A DNA stretch of 64,000 nucleotides from Lucifuga dentata (taxonomy: Eukaryota; Chordata; Actinopteri; Ophidiiformes; Bythitidae), in contig VXCM01000455.1 of NCBI GenBank assembly GCA_014773175.1, positions 62,001 through 126,000 of the forward strand, read 5' to 3'. Position numbers and translations under genes: made by a program. Below are positions 40,697 through 55,600 of the stretch, one piece after another (position 1 is the stretch's first letter; each line of letters opens with the position of its first letter). Below the pieces are notes generated by a model that saw only the letters and a program-made list of their open reading frames with translations, searched no databases and was not told the DNA's origin.

Positions 40697-43600
40697 TATA
40701 CACACATACAAACAGATTGAAAGAGTATGAATTACAATTGGATGGGGGCGGTTTATGTAGGTTTATGTTCATGGTGGGGGAGGCTACACAGAGACAAGGA
40801 GGAAGGGAGCAGGTGCATGTGTGTGTGTGACAAAATGGGATTCAGTACAAAGAGGGCAGAAAATTGAGGAGAGGATAGAGAAAGCAGGGGGAGGGGACAG
40901 AGGTATTTTATGAAGCATTTAAATACAAGGCTTAATCTTTTCACACACACACACAGAAAAAAATTCTTAAGCCCATTTCCACACCGTCTGCATGTATTTT
41001 TCCAACATTAGATCAAGTGCATATTTATGTAAATAAATAAAAACATGCATATATACATATAAACATAAATAGCTATTCTGGTAAGAAACATGGTCACAAA
41101 GTGCATAACATCTCCAGCTTTTGTTTCTGAAGATTTAATTTGTTTCCTCGATGTTATTTTTATGGACATTTTTGTTTGCAGAATAACATCCTGGTGACTG
41201 AAATTAATAGCATTTCAAGTAAAAGGAATTTTTATTTTTTCTTTCTTCTTCCCTAGGTTACTTTGTCCTCTCCTTCCTTCCTTCCTTCCTTCTTTCCTTC
41301 CTTCCTTCCTTCCTTCCTTCCTTCTTCCTTCCTCATCTCAACTGAAAGCAGGAAAATAACAGAAACTAGAGATCTAAGGTTTTTACTCAACATCTTAACT
41401 AAACTTTAATCTCTTCCACAATGAGTACTTTTACTTTGAATACCAGAGTATATTGTTAATACTTTATGTAAAACCTCAACATGTAATGGAGTATCTTCCC
41501 TCTTGTGGTATTACTACTTTAACTGAAGGATTCTTCCTCTGCTGTCTGTCTTGCGTCTCTCTCTCTCTGTGTTAATCCTGCCCTGTTCCTGGTCTTGCAG
41601 GAGGGCCAACAGCTGATCCAGGAGAAGCCGGAGCTGAGCCCGGTGGTGCGAAAGAAGCTGGAGGAGATCCGGGAGTGCTGGCAGGATCTGGAGAGCACCA
41701 CCCAGGCCAAAGCTCGGCAGCTCTTCGAAGCCAACAAGGCCGACCTGCTGGTGCAGAGCTATGACAGCCTGGACCAGAGACTGTCCCAGCTGGAGGGACA
41801 GCTGGCCTACGTGGACCAGGGACAGGACCTCACCACCGTCAACAAGCAGATCAAAAAACTACAGGTACTGACGTTGATTTTAAAGGTAAAAGCTGTGATC
41901 CAGATGTGATCCAGATGTAAACCAAGGGGGGGTCCACCCAAGACAGGTTTTAATACACAGGCTAACATTAGACAGTAGAGACAAATAACTAGATTTTTGA
42001 GGGCAATATCGATATTTGACAGTAAATGAATTTGACATTACATCGATCAATATTTGTTTTACATAAACACAAAAACTTTTAAGGTTCCCTCAAATTTGGT
42101 TATTAAAGAGGTTATTACAGGATATTTTACAGGTGAGTCCTGAACTTTATAATCAAAGATGACAGTAACATTTTATTTTTTCAGATTTTTTCAAATTGAT
42201 GGAACTTAATTATAATTAAAACACAAATACGACAGAAATATTAAACTGAACTAAGAAAAAAATAGTTATTATTTTCTGATGCTGTTAAAGGTTTGTTTGC
42301 ATCAGTAATCTTTGTAAATACGTCAGGAAAACAGGCTGATATTTTCCAATACGATCGATAAAGCCACAAAAATTGTGATTTTTCATTAAGATCTTTAAAA
42401 CATAAAAAATTGACTCTTTAAAAAATTAAAGAATGGGACTTTAAGGTTTCTTAATGTTTTTCAGCTATTTAAACTAGGAAACCATCTGATTAAAATCAGT
42501 GTACCTGAGTGGGAATCTACCACTTTTCACACATTTCTGGCTTTAAACTTTTCAGTATTTCTAAGAAAAAGAAGCAAAAAAACATGAAACTTCATAAAAC
42601 TCCTCATTATGTTTGTATAACAGAAAACTGCTTTTTCCTGTCATAAATCAGCTTGATGCTGCCTGCATCTTTGACCTTTTACTGCACCGCAATGACCTTT
42701 TAAAATTCAAACGTACAGGAAAGACATTTAGGAGTCTGACCTGTCAGAGAAATGAAAATCCATGTGTGCTTCTTTCAATTTTTTAAGTCACATGCATTTA
42801 TTTTGGCAGGATTCAGCTTTTTATTGACTGCCAGTCTGTTTCTCCTGCATGTTGTTTTTTCTTTATATCGGTCTAAGAAGCAGTAAAAGAGAAACCAGAT
42901 CTGAACGTTATTAGTCTGTGTCTTATTTTACCTGTAGTCGTAATATAAAATCTGATATTTTTATATATTAACAGATCAAAGTGGCTCACTTCTAATGTTA
43001 TTTTTTTATTCACTTCACTTAAAAACTGTGAATATGAAACTGAAGGCTCATCTCTCTGCTTCTTATTTTCCATGTTAAGCTGTTTGAGAATGAGTCAGTG
43101 TTTATTAACAGCACACAGTGATGCATCATCTCATTAATATTTGAACAAAACAGCATGTTTGAAAATGTCTAACAACAACATTCTCACTGTTTGCTTTCAG
43201 TTCAGCTTTTCATCTCATTTCAAGCTCAGTCAGGCTTTTGTTTTCATGCTGACATTAATTTTTAATTTGGTTTAATGGTCTATAAGCAAACTGCTTTCAT
43301 ACCATCTTAGTCAGATTTCTTGAATGGGTTGCATTCCAAGCTCCTTGTAGAAATACTAATAATTGGAACTTATTGACCTATTTAAAGAGAAAAACCATTG
43401 AAAAATCCATCTTTGTGAAGCAAAAAATAAGTTGAAGCACCAAGAAAAAAAAAAAAAAAAANAAAAAAAAAAAAAAAAACGGCACAAAGACTATAAAAAG
43501 CTGTTATTATATGAGGTAGAATGATGTAATAAAATATGGACGCTGAGGTCACCAGTCTGATATTGGTAAACCAGGAGAAAGGACAGATAACACTGCAGTG

Positions 43601-46600
43601 GTTTCCATTGTCTGATATTAACCCATTTCTGATGATCCACACCTGACACACAAATATATTCCCCTTTATTTGGAGAACATCTGGATGTTCACAGAATGAG
43701 CTGGCAAAATAAACTGCATCAAAAGCCAGGAGGAGGTACAATTAAAATAAAACAGTCCCTTTAATATTACACTGACCCCATATGAGAAAAATCAACAAAT
43801 GTACTGTACAGTATCAATAACAGAAAGTCTGTGAGAAATAAAATAATAAGATGAAGCTGGATAAAATCACTGCTGAGTGACAGAGAAATATACTTACCAG
43901 TGTTATAATGGCCTTAGAAATTATGTGAATAATTTACTGTACCCAGTTTCAGATTATATTAAGATAATTTCATAAATCTGGTAGTTTTTATTAATATGAT
44001 CAGTTATTTCTTCTTCCACATTTAGCTTCACTGTGACACATTTAAAGCCCCATTTTACATATAACACCTTCAGTCCAGAGCTTCCTGGTGCTGCAGCTTG
44101 AGAGCACATACTACACACACACGACTGATGCAGGTGTTTTGATATCTGCAGTGAGGGTCTAAGGATGCCTTCACATGACGACCGGTATTTGCGTGACGGA
44201 GAGCAATCTGCGTGTCGCTTACCTTGCTGCCTACACGCCTTGTCCGGCACATGGAACGGATGGAACGGAGTGCCAATGTAGCAACTTGTGTTATTAAAAA
44301 GTGCCCAGGGCGGATACAACCACATTTCCAATACCGCCATAGATTATATGCCAGTTTACAAACCTGCTATATTAAAACCTATGATTTTAAAATTATGTTG
44401 TATTCAGGAAATTGCTGCATGGGTTATGAGCTTCTCCTCCATTGTTGTTTTAATTCTGCTTATGTCACATTCATGTCACAGGTCAAAGTTGAATGTGGTT
44501 GAACAGACTTTGATTGGAGGTGATATTTCCAGTGGCACGTGTCGCTTAAGGTTTTGTTGAGGCTGAGTCACCTTTCTGCTCCCAATACACAATAATAGAA
44601 CGTCCAGCTCAGTGCACCGCTTATCATGTGACAACACTCTAAATCTTCACCTGGGTCATCTTTGACCCTGATGCTTTTCCACAAAATAGTCCGAGGCACT
44701 TTTAGCCGCAGGAACTAAAATCCAGGAACTTGTGTCAATATGAAACTTCATGGAGGTGGATTTTTACAATGGTTTTCCTCCCTAATTTGGCTGTCTGCTT
44801 CACCTTAGCACAACTAACAGAGCCAACAGAAGCTTCATTTCCTGTATTTATTGATCTATATATTTTGAGGCCATTATCCCGTGCCACATTTTCACTGTCT
44901 GTCAACGTGTCACTTTGGGATGTAACTCTTCATTTGCACTCCAGTAAGTATCGGAGGAGTCAGATCTATTGCACAGAACAAACAGTTGGCGCAGAGATTC
45001 ATCTTTTCTTTATTTTATCATTTCATCTTTCATTCTCCTCCCCACAGCATGACGCTTACAGCTTCCTTTAACAGGCTGCCATTAGCACTGCTTTACCACA
45101 TCATCCTAACTCCAAACCAAACTCCACTACTCAGCATCCATCCTGGCAAGGGGTACAGTAACACTCTTTCAGCTGTTTCTCTTTAGCTCTTCAGTTTATT
45201 TTTGTCTCCTCTCTGTTTTCCTTTCCATCGTTGATTAATAAAATGATTTATTGTTGCTGCGATCGTACCATTAAAATGTAAATAACACTCAACAGCAGGT
45301 GTTTAACTTTAAACTTACATTACATATTATATGCGCTGCTTTTACCTTTTACGTTTAAGCGTTTAGAGTTAAAGTCCTTGGTTCAGGAGGAGTTTTGTGG
45401 AAATATTGTGGCATTGATAGGATGCTGTGCTTAAATGGGACATATTGTGCTTTTTCCTTTATGTTTATAGTGTAATTTAGTAGGAGTTTGTGTTGAACGT
45501 TGTCTCAAAAAAGTCTCAAAACTTGAGTTTGACTGCAGAGAAATTAAAATTGCCTGTTTTCACTCAGTATACTCAGCGGTGCTGCAGCAAAAAAGACTAG
45601 CAGTGGATCAGTGTGTTTTTTTTACACATTAAAACATTACACAGGTTTCAAAACAGACCCTTAAATTAGAATAAGAAATCTAATAATATGTCCACTTTTG
45701 TTGCTGACTTCTAATTTTGTGCAAACAACATGTAAAATAAACATATACTGTATCTTGACTAACAAAACAACATGCCAAGCTTTTTTCTTAACTTTAGTTT
45801 TAAATGTTCCTTAAAACTCCTATTCAGGAAATATAACAGAGTTTACTAAACATGTTGGTTAAGCTCTCAGAAACTTGCAGGTACCCTCAGTTTTAAATGG
45901 TCCTCTTAAATAACAATAGATATCTTTACTGTGGCATTCAAATAAACTACAAACTACTCATTTCTGTATCTCTCATTTCCTTCTCATTCATCCCATCCTT
46001 CACTTTTTTCCCATGGCAACCACTCTCTCATTCATCCCTCCCAATTTACTTGCTTCTCTCGTCCTGCCTCGATCCGTCTTTTCTAACAACCACTTCCTCT
46101 GTCACATCTGATGACTTCCTTTCTTTGACCCTCTCCTCTTCCTCCTCCCCTCCTCTCAGGCCATGGAAACACAGATGGAGGAGTGGTATAAGGAAGTGGG
46201 GCAGCTCCAGGTGCAGACCACCTCCATGCCTCAGCAGACTCAGATCAAGGGGACGGTTGCCGAGCNAGCTCCAGGTGCAGACCACCTCCATGCCTCAGCA
46301 GACTCAGATCAAGGGGACGGTTGCCGAGCGACAGACCGCTGTTGAAGCCAGGATGGTGCGTCTGATCGAGCCACTGAAGGAGAGGAGACGCATCCTGCTG
46401 GCATCTAAAGAGGTTCACCAAGTTGGAAGAGACCTGGAGGACGAGATAGTGAGTTCACCACACACACACACCTACAGGTAGAAACGCACTCTTTAGAAAG
46501 TATTCAGTATTGTTGTAATAGCCTGATTTTATAATGGATTCACTTCAGTTTAAGGTTATTGTCATTGTATTGTACAATATATATATGAAGAAAAGGTCAA

Positions 46601-49600
46601 TTATCTAAAAAATACAAATCCACCTGTAAATTCTAATGACGTAATGATAAGAACAAACTATGAAATCCAAATAAATCCTAAATTCCAGTTATGAGCAAAC
46701 TTTATGCGGAAATACCCTGTGTTTTTGTATTGTATTTTGTATTGTCATTGCGGTTTGTTTTGTGTAGATCCTCATCAAAAATATTTGTGATCAATTTTGG
46801 AGTTTAGACCAAATATATTTTTGTTGGACACATGACAGGTTTATGTTCACACACAGAAACACACACATCCTGTAGATGACATCCAGATGTGCACATCCAC
46901 AAACGTACGGATGGACTAATGTTAACTGTTGTGTGTCTCCTTGTTGTGGTTGTAGTTGTGGGTCCAGGAGCGCCTCCCGATGGCCATGTCACAGGAGCAA
47001 GGCATCTCGCTGCAGGCCGTCCAGCAGCTCATGAAGAAGAATCAGGTGAGAAAATGAAAAGCCACAGCCAGCAAGTCTAATGCTGCGTTCGACAGACCTC
47101 GGAACTCAGATTTTTCCGACTTCTTACTTGGAAAAATGCGTTGGAATGGCACTTGAAGTCAGAGCTCCGACTGGGAAACCCGGACAAAATTATCTACCCT
47201 GACTTACCGAGTATGACGTCACTCAGCATGGCAGCGCCCGTGGAAGTGAGCTTTGTGAATGGAAATGATCAGCTAAAAGGCGAATAAAGTATTTTTTCTT
47301 GCGTGAAATTGAAAGAAAAGGGTCGAAATATATCGCCAAGTTAGCTATCTATTTTGTATAATAACTGTTTGCCATTGATACGTAAGTGTAAATAATTTCA
47401 TAATATTACTTCTCTGCACAAAGTGATTAATATCATTGTAAAACAACACAACCAAACAGTCCTGTAGTCTAACTTTACTTTAGTTAGCCTTTATTACGAT
47501 GTTTAATTAATTTTACAGTATTTATTGGTGTTCAGCTATGCTTTTTTGTTTACATTTGGCTGGAACGGTTTGAGATTGGAAGTTGGAACTTACAACTGGG
47601 AAAAATTCGACTTCCGAGATCTGTCGAACGCAGCATAACAACAGCTATGAGAGTACATCACTTTAGTCTAGCGCCCCCTGTTGACTCACCTGATAATGGA
47701 TTCAATACACTCAGAAACAGTCAGACAGTTTCTAACAAAAGAAGCGGAGGTGAACATCACGCTGACTTAAAGTGAAGGAAAACAAAACGATAGCAGTTTC
47801 CTCCTCTTTGCCCTCTGCCTCTCTTGTAGACGCTCCAGAGGGAGCTGCAGGGCCACAGGAGCAGGATCGACGATGTTCTGGAGAGGGCGGGGCTCATCAC
47901 CTCCATCCGCAGCCCCGAGGCTGACTGCATCAGAATGGGCTACGACCAGCTCGCCCAGCTGTGGGCTCTGCTGTGGGCCGAGACCGAGAGGAGGCAGCTG
48001 GTCTTGGATGCCATGTACCAGGCCCAGCAGTACTACTTCGACACGGCCGAGGTGGAGGCCTGGCTGAGCGAGCAGGAGCTGCACATGATGAACGAGGAGA
48101 AGGGGAAGGTGTGTGTGTGTGTGTGTTTGACAGTCACTCACCATTAATTGATGACATTTTATGTATTAATTGCTAGCACAGTATGTTTCCTGTCCTGTCC
48201 TGTCTGACTTACCCTTAAGCCCGTTGTTTTCATTTTTACTCATTTTCACCAAAACTAACAAAAAGGAACTGATTTGAACCCTGTTTCATTTCACACAAAA
48301 GTTTTCTGTTGCAAATAGACCCTGTCTAGCATATTTTACTGTAAATGAGGTGAGAACAGCTTTGGATATGATTCCAGTAATACAAAGTGAGAAAAAAGGG
48401 AGCAAAAATGCAAATGAGCTACTAATTTTGCACCAGAGTAAAAACTAAAGTAAAGTAAAATACTGAGTGTTTGTGCTATTGTAATTTTATTCTAATCCAG
48501 TTTCTACCTAGATTTTTTTATTATTAATTGTTGATTATTTTTAAATCAGGCTTTCACCATTTTTTTAAATATTCAAAGTAAACACAAATAAATTCCCAAT
48601 TTGTTCAATAAAAAAATGACAACAATGAGCCCTGCTTACCCTCAACTCTCGTCTCCTGTAATACATTTATTTTATTTTTTATTTTTTAAGTTTTAGCTTT
48701 TAATCCATGGATTGCTTTTATGTTTGTGCCAGATTTTGTTTTGATTCTGAGTCTGTTTTAATGATGTTTTTAATGGCTAATCAGTATTGTTTTTTGTCTC
48801 TTGTAATAGCAGTTAAAATTACTCATTTGGCTAACGCTGGCACTTTTATAAAGATGTTTAATTTTCAGTCTCCCTTTAAAATTAAAACTTAAAGCAATAT
48901 TTATAATTGTTAAATTTAAACGTGATGTCACATTTTAACACCAATAAGTAATTAGCACATACAAACATGCAGACATTTATCAGGCTCAACCTGCACATAT
49001 CCTAGACAAAATGTTCATCTATATCATCAACTCTCTGATTTTGCTCACGTTTAGCTGGAAGCTCAGCAAAACAAAAGCCTCTTCACTGCATATGTATGTT
49101 ATAGAAAAGGGACTAAACATTTGTTTTGTGTGTCTAATATTTTTAAAGTCATATTCTTCCTTGTTGTTTCCTGTTGCGGTCAGGACGAGCCAAGCACGCT
49201 GCAGCTGCTGAAGAAACACTTGGTGCTGGAACAGACCATCGAGGACTACGCTGAGACCATCGGCCTGCTGTCACAGCAATGCCGACAGCTGCTGGAGATG
49301 GGACATCCAGACTGGTGAGGATGTAAACAAACACATACACACACACACACACACATATTGCACTTATTCCGTTAATAGTCAGAGTGAGAAGCTTCTTCAG
49401 GCTTCCTCTGCACTGAAGAAGACTTGTGAAATGTCTTCAAGACTAAGCAACAAGTCCAGCTGCTTGAAGAACTATTGCTAAATATTGATATCTATGAAGT
49501 GGGATGTTTAAAAACTTTTATAGACATTTGGTCTTGTGGTCAACACAAAAAAACTTATAAGATGTTTGCCAAAGACAGAGTAGTACAGAATGTATAGATA

Positions 49601-52600
49601 TATAGATTGGCTCTAGTTTCTTATTTTTAGTGACTTCTGGTCCTATTTTTTATATTTTATAGTTGCTGTTGTGTATTCCTTTTTATTTACCAAGTGTGTT
49701 CTCATTTGACTTTCATGAGTTGTTGTGACATGGCTGCTGTAACAAAGCAGTATCCTTCTGAGATTAATGAAATACTCTACCTCTCCATAAATCGATCAGT
49801 CGACCTATATATCTATCCGCCTGTCTGTCTGTCACACTAGCTAGTTAACTATTTCCTCCTTTGCATCTTGCAGTCTCACCACAGAAAGCTTCATATTGAT
49901 TCATCAGGAAATGTTAATCTCTTGTGATTGTATGCGGCGGTTTAAAACACACCCACATAATTTTTCACCTCTTCTACTACTGAACTCTATGTACTTACAA
50001 AGGCTGGATTAAAAAAAAAAAAAAAGTTTAGGGTACATTCTGTTGAAAAATGCAGTGTCGTTCAATACGTGTAAGTAGTTAATAAAGAGTAAATTTCTTG
50101 TAATTTTTTTAACTCAATATATTTTTTTTTAATCGACATAACTTTTCTTTCAGTCTAAAGTGATCTATGACTTTAATTCCAAACCTATTCTGCTAAAAAT
50201 AAGTAGTATCCAAAATCTGGTACCAAGAACTGTTATGAAAGTCAGAGTAGTTGTATAATAGGTGTGCTGAAATGTTTTTTTGTTTTTTTTGTTTTTTAAA
50301 TTTGCCCTGACACACTTTCTCCTCTCGCTCTTTTTTGCCTGCTCCCTCGCCCAGCGAACACATCAGTAAGCGTCAGTCGCAGATCGACCGCCTGTACGTG
50401 TCTCTGAAGGACTTGGTGGAGGAGAGGAAGAGCCGTCTGGAGCAGCAGTACTGGCTCTACCAGCTCAACAGGGAGGTGGACGAGCTGGAGCAGTGGATCG
50501 CTCAGAGGGAGGTTGTCGCCAGCTCGTCTGAACTGGGCCAAGACTTTGAGCATGTCACTGTAAGTGTGTCGACAGCAATGAATAAGTGATTAAGAAAATG
50601 ATGTTTTTATAGATCAGTGCTTGGTTGCAGATGTTCTGTCAGGACGGCTCACATTTTGGAATTTAGATATAGATATTTTTTATAAAAAATCTGGGGATTT
50701 ATTATCTAAAAAAAAAATTTTTTTTAAATCAGGCAAATCTTGATTCCTCTACTTTTATTTTCCTCTCCCTCCTTACCTCCAATTCCCCCACCGCCCAATC
50801 CTACCTCCAGGTCCTGCAGGAGAAGTTCACAGAGTTTGCATCGGAGACGGGTAACGTGGGTCAGGAGCGAGTGACGGCCGTCAACCAGATGGTGGACGAA
50901 CTCATCGACTACGGCCACTCAGAGGCCGCCACTATCGCAGAGTGGAAGGATGCCGTGAACGAGGCATGGGCCGACCTGCTGGAGCTGATGGAAACCCGAG
51001 CTCAGATGCTCGCAGCTTCACATCAGCTACACAAGTTCTTCTCCGACTGCAGAGAGGTACAATGTGCAGTGTGGCCAGATGTTGCAGAGACAACCTAAAA
51101 ATTAAAAATGCAAGCAAGCAAAGCCATTTTAAAACAAATTGCTTGGTAGCTACAACATGCAACATTACAACACATGAAGCACAATGGACTGATCATACTA
51201 ATGAATGCTGGGATGGGCCTAACCCTGAACAGCATAAGCAGGTATCCCTACATGCTACATACATGTAAACTTTTAACTATTTGTTATTTTTCTAAGGTTT
51301 TGGTTCAGATTGAGGACAAACATCGAAGGCTGCCGGAGGTTCGAGCACGGCAGGGCGGCACTGCGAACACGAGCACGCTGCAGAGAATACTACACAGCTT
51401 TGAACAGGACATACAGCTGCTGGTCACACAGGTATGTATGTAATTATGTGTATTGATGGACCTCAGGAAGACTAGAAACTGCACTGCAGAAGCTAATGGG
51501 GATCCAATAAACAGAGGTACAAACACACGCCTGGTATAATAACAATAAAGCTGAATTTGATTTTGACCCTCCTATTCCATTCTGTTCTGTTCTATTCTAT
51601 TATTTTCTATTTGACATGCAGAAGAAAAATTATTTTGTGTAGTTCTCCACTCATCATAACAGAAAATACAGGCCTGTTTTACTTCTGTGTTTAGAAGCAC
51701 TATTTGGATAATAACTGTAATTAATCCTCTGGCAACTTGTCACATCATGCCATTACAGGCAATTAATGAATGAAATGTTAAATGTAAGCTGTGGAAATTA
51801 AAATCTTGATATTTGTGAATTTACGAGTTTGAATCCACACTGCAAAGCTGCATTCCAATGCTACGTTTAATTTATTTATGCTGTGGCTTGCACCTGGAGA
51901 GCAGAAACAGCGTTACAATATACTGAGGAGAGAAGCAAACTTAGAGCTGCTTTACGTCAGCTGCTCGCCACCCGCACTGAACTCAGCAGCTGTGTTTAGT
52001 GCGTCATTTTCAAAGCAAACTCTTCTTTTTATACTTTTTCTTGGTGACTCCCTGGTTCACCGTATCCTCTTCCTGACTCTCCTGCTGTCTGCCAGGTGCG
52101 TCAGCTCCAGGAAAGCGCGGCCCAGCTGAGGACGGTGTACGCTGGCGAGAAGGCCGAAACCATCGCCTGCCACGAGCATGAAGTGATGCGGTGCTGGAAG
52201 GAGCTGCTGACATCCTGCGAAGAGTGCCGGCTGCAGATCACCACGGAGACGGACAAGCTGAGGTTTTTTGGGATGGTTCGAGATCAGATCATGGTGATGG
52301 ACTCCATCATCTGCCAGATCGGGACGGGAGAGAAACCCAGGTATGAATGCTGCAGGAGAGGATTCACAGAGAAAAATCAGAATCTGTGTCAAAGTCTGTT
52401 ACAGATTAAGTGAAGTTTCACAAGATGATACAATAATCAAACACTCAATTAGCCAAAAATCAATCATATCATTCACAGCACATAGGACCTTTCATGCACA
52501 TTAATGTTTTACAATTATATGAAAAAATTATAATCACATAGCCACATCAAGTCAATAACAAAGTCTGTCTACTATCATTTTAAAAATATGCATTACACTG

Positions 52601-55600
52601 TGCCGTGGAGGGAGGACATGGTGTTTGGAGTTGGTAATTACAGAAGCTGCAGATGCACAGGGAATTCCAGTTTGGGAAGAAAAACCCCAAAAGCAGAATG
52701 AAGCACTGCAGTTACTCACACATAAAAAAAGAAGAAAAAAAAATCTAAAGATGCCTGTGACATAATATAAGCAAGAGAGAGGGCTTAATGTAAGAATACC
52801 AGTGTACATGCAGTTATAATGCATTTCAGACATCTGGATTTTGCTTACAAATGAAATTCTGAGCCTGCATGTATATAAACATATCAGAAATCTTAAAATA
52901 AGTACAATCAATAATAGTAGAAAGTAGAAACTAAGCATCTTGTACAAAAGTGCCAAAACCAGTTTTCAGCAAAGAGTAAGAGGCATTTTGAAGAGCTGAA
53001 TTATGTCAACGCTGCAGTACACTCAGGTGTTCCAAAAGATGACTATAGTACAGCCTGCAGCAGCCAACAGCCCACTTTATCAGCAGCAACAGTTTTACTT
53101 AATTATTACATTACTTATTACTCTGATTTTGATCTTCAGTTTAAAAAAAATAAGACATAAAAATATTAAAAACGAACCAGAACAGATATACAGTCAATAT
53201 GGAAGTCAGTGCTGTCTAAAAGCTAGCAGGTTTTGATCTTTCTGTGTAGTTTGGTCAGCAACTGTGTGTTTTATGGTGCTTTCAGGGACGTGTCCTCAGT
53301 GGAAGTGCTGATGAATTATCACCAGAGTCTGAAAAGTGAAGTGGAGGCTCGCAGCCGGAGCATCCTGGAGTGTATTGAGATGGGGAAAACGCTGCTGGCC
53401 GCCAGAAACCCTGCAGCTGAGGAGGTGAGCTGAGTTGCATTCAAAAATAAGAATTCAACAAATTCTCAAGACCCTGTTTGAAGATGATTCAGTCTTATCA
53501 AGCATCATCTGCACCAGATTTTTTTTATTACTCTTTTCAATATAAGTGGCGTTGTCTTTGGTTCTGTTTAAAGATGTTTTCTTGTTTAAGCTTTGATTCT
53601 GATTCCTGTGATGTTCTGATTCTGTTTTTGTGGATTCTCAGATCAAGGAGAAGCTGGACAAGGTGATTGCCAAGCAGCATGAGCTGTCTGAGAAGTGGGA
53701 CAAGCACTGGGAAGTCCTACAGCAGTGTGAGTATACACACTCTCACAAACACAAAAAAAACTTTCAAAAAAAAATGAGGACTTTAAGCAAAGAATTATTA
53801 GGATGCTGTCTATAAGGTATAAAGTTCACAGGAAAAACACATAAAAAACATCCTCTCCACATCTCAGTGTTGGAGGTGCATCAGTTTGCCCAGGAGGCGG
53901 TGGTGGCGGAGGCATGGCTGACAGCTCAGGAGCCCTTCATCAGCAGCAATGAGCTTGGTAGGAGTGTAGATGAGGTGGAGCAGCTGATTCGTCGACATGA
54001 GGCCTTTCGCAAGGCAGCAGCCACCTGGGAGGAGCGATTTAGCTCGTTACGACGACTCACCACGGTACCATCATCATCATCATAGCATTTGTTTATGTCC
54101 ATGTCTAGTGCCATAATCGAGATCTACGGGATATTTAGCTGTGTGGAGATGCATGGGATGTCTACACACTACAGGAATCAGCCAAAAGATTGTACTGGCG
54201 AAGAATTGTTTACAGTATACAAATGAATCACATCTATTTTATGGGGAGGCTGAGCTGTACGTTATAAGTTTCACTATCATTGTTGGCCACGAGATGAACA
54301 TCTCAAATATGGCCGTGGTTACCGCACATCAGAGCCTTTTTAGCCGAGCTAGCAGCATGGCTGGAGGGATAGAGATATTTGTCTGACTAGCACGTTGATC
54401 CAGAGTAAAAATTTGATGGCTCACCATGAATTTTTGGTACAGACATTCATCGTCCCCAGAAGATGACCATGGTGTTACACTTTTGATCTATACTGTCAGC
54501 ATGTTAAGTTGTACTTTGAACTTAATGGTAGCATAACTTGCTAACTTGGCATAGCAACATAGCATGTTAACTGAGAACATTATGACATAATATGCCAATG
54601 TGCTAAACATAGGATGTTAACATGCTAACTGTGCATATATCAATGCTAATGTTTTAGTTATAATGTTAGCTTGAGGCTGAAAGCATAGTTGAGCCTGATA
54701 GATACAGCGTAGCCTGATGAAGCTTGAGCTGAGACTGACAGCATAGGGATGTCTGAGACATGTCCTAAAAGGGCCAGAGTATAAAGGATAAAGAATAAAC
54801 ATTATAATAATATGGCCCTTCCCCTGGCATGCTGCTCAGGCCAGCTCCACTCTGAGCACTTTTAAGTTGAATCTGTTTTCTGTCCTCAGGTGGAAAAGTT
54901 GAAAGCAGAGCAAAGTAAGCTACCCCCGACCCCCCTCCTCGGTCGTAAAGTCTTCCTTGACCCTCAAGATGCCTCGCCCCCTCTTCCCCGTCTCCCGCTC
55001 TCCCCTGTCATGAGACAGACCATCTATGAGCAGAATGAAGCCAGCTCTCCTCCTTCACCCTCTCCCGCCACTCCTACACCTTCTCCATCCTCTGCAGTTC
55101 GTCGGCTGGGGTCAACAGTCGCCAACTACACCCCAGTGATGAATGGCTCCAGCTATCGCCACACGGCACGGCGCGGAGGCGTGGTGGGCGTGGCCGCAGG
55201 ACTGGGTCAGCCTGCTGCTTCCTCAATTGCCTCAGTTGCCACAGCAGCCATGTTAGTCTCAGCCAACCAGGCGCGAGAAAGTGCCATCGCAGTGAGAGAT
55301 CAGGAAGTCAAGGTGATGAGCCACCTCCAGCCAGTCCAGGCAGCAAGGGAAGTGGAGACAAAGTCTTCACCATATCTACGGCAACCCAAAATCAAACACT
55401 TGGATGATGCTGTGACACCGTTGCTTGTAGCAAGCAGGTTGGAAAAAGCCAGGGAGAGGGGGAGAGAGAAAGACATAATGATGGGTGAGATAGGGACAGG
55501 GAGGGGGGAGGTGGCTGTCATGGCAGAGGTGGTTCTTCAGGATCCAAGCAGGGACAGGCTCCACAGTGAGCCCAGCAGAGGGTCTCGGGGTGGAAGCAGG

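Larger units (their letters stand above)
27510..41600 (+). other. Intron 21 (14.1 kb)
   Basis: The largest intron. It holds TTAA-family elements (27633-28225, 28855-29190, 36895-36941), a teleost tRNA-like repeat (30166-30451), dispersed repeats (30452-30790, 33880-34330, 35909-36150, 37937-38875, 39680-40360), GA/CT/CCTT microsatellites and a CRE plus X-box pair (34840-34913). No coding exon was recognised in either strand. Confidence 0.75.

Noticed and set aside
47767..48144. 125-codon open frame on the minus strand opposite exon 25
   Set aside because: It is the antisense shadow of a GC-rich coding exon. The encoded protein is rich in Leu/Pro/Gln with no recognisable domain, while the plus strand gives clear spectrin sequence.
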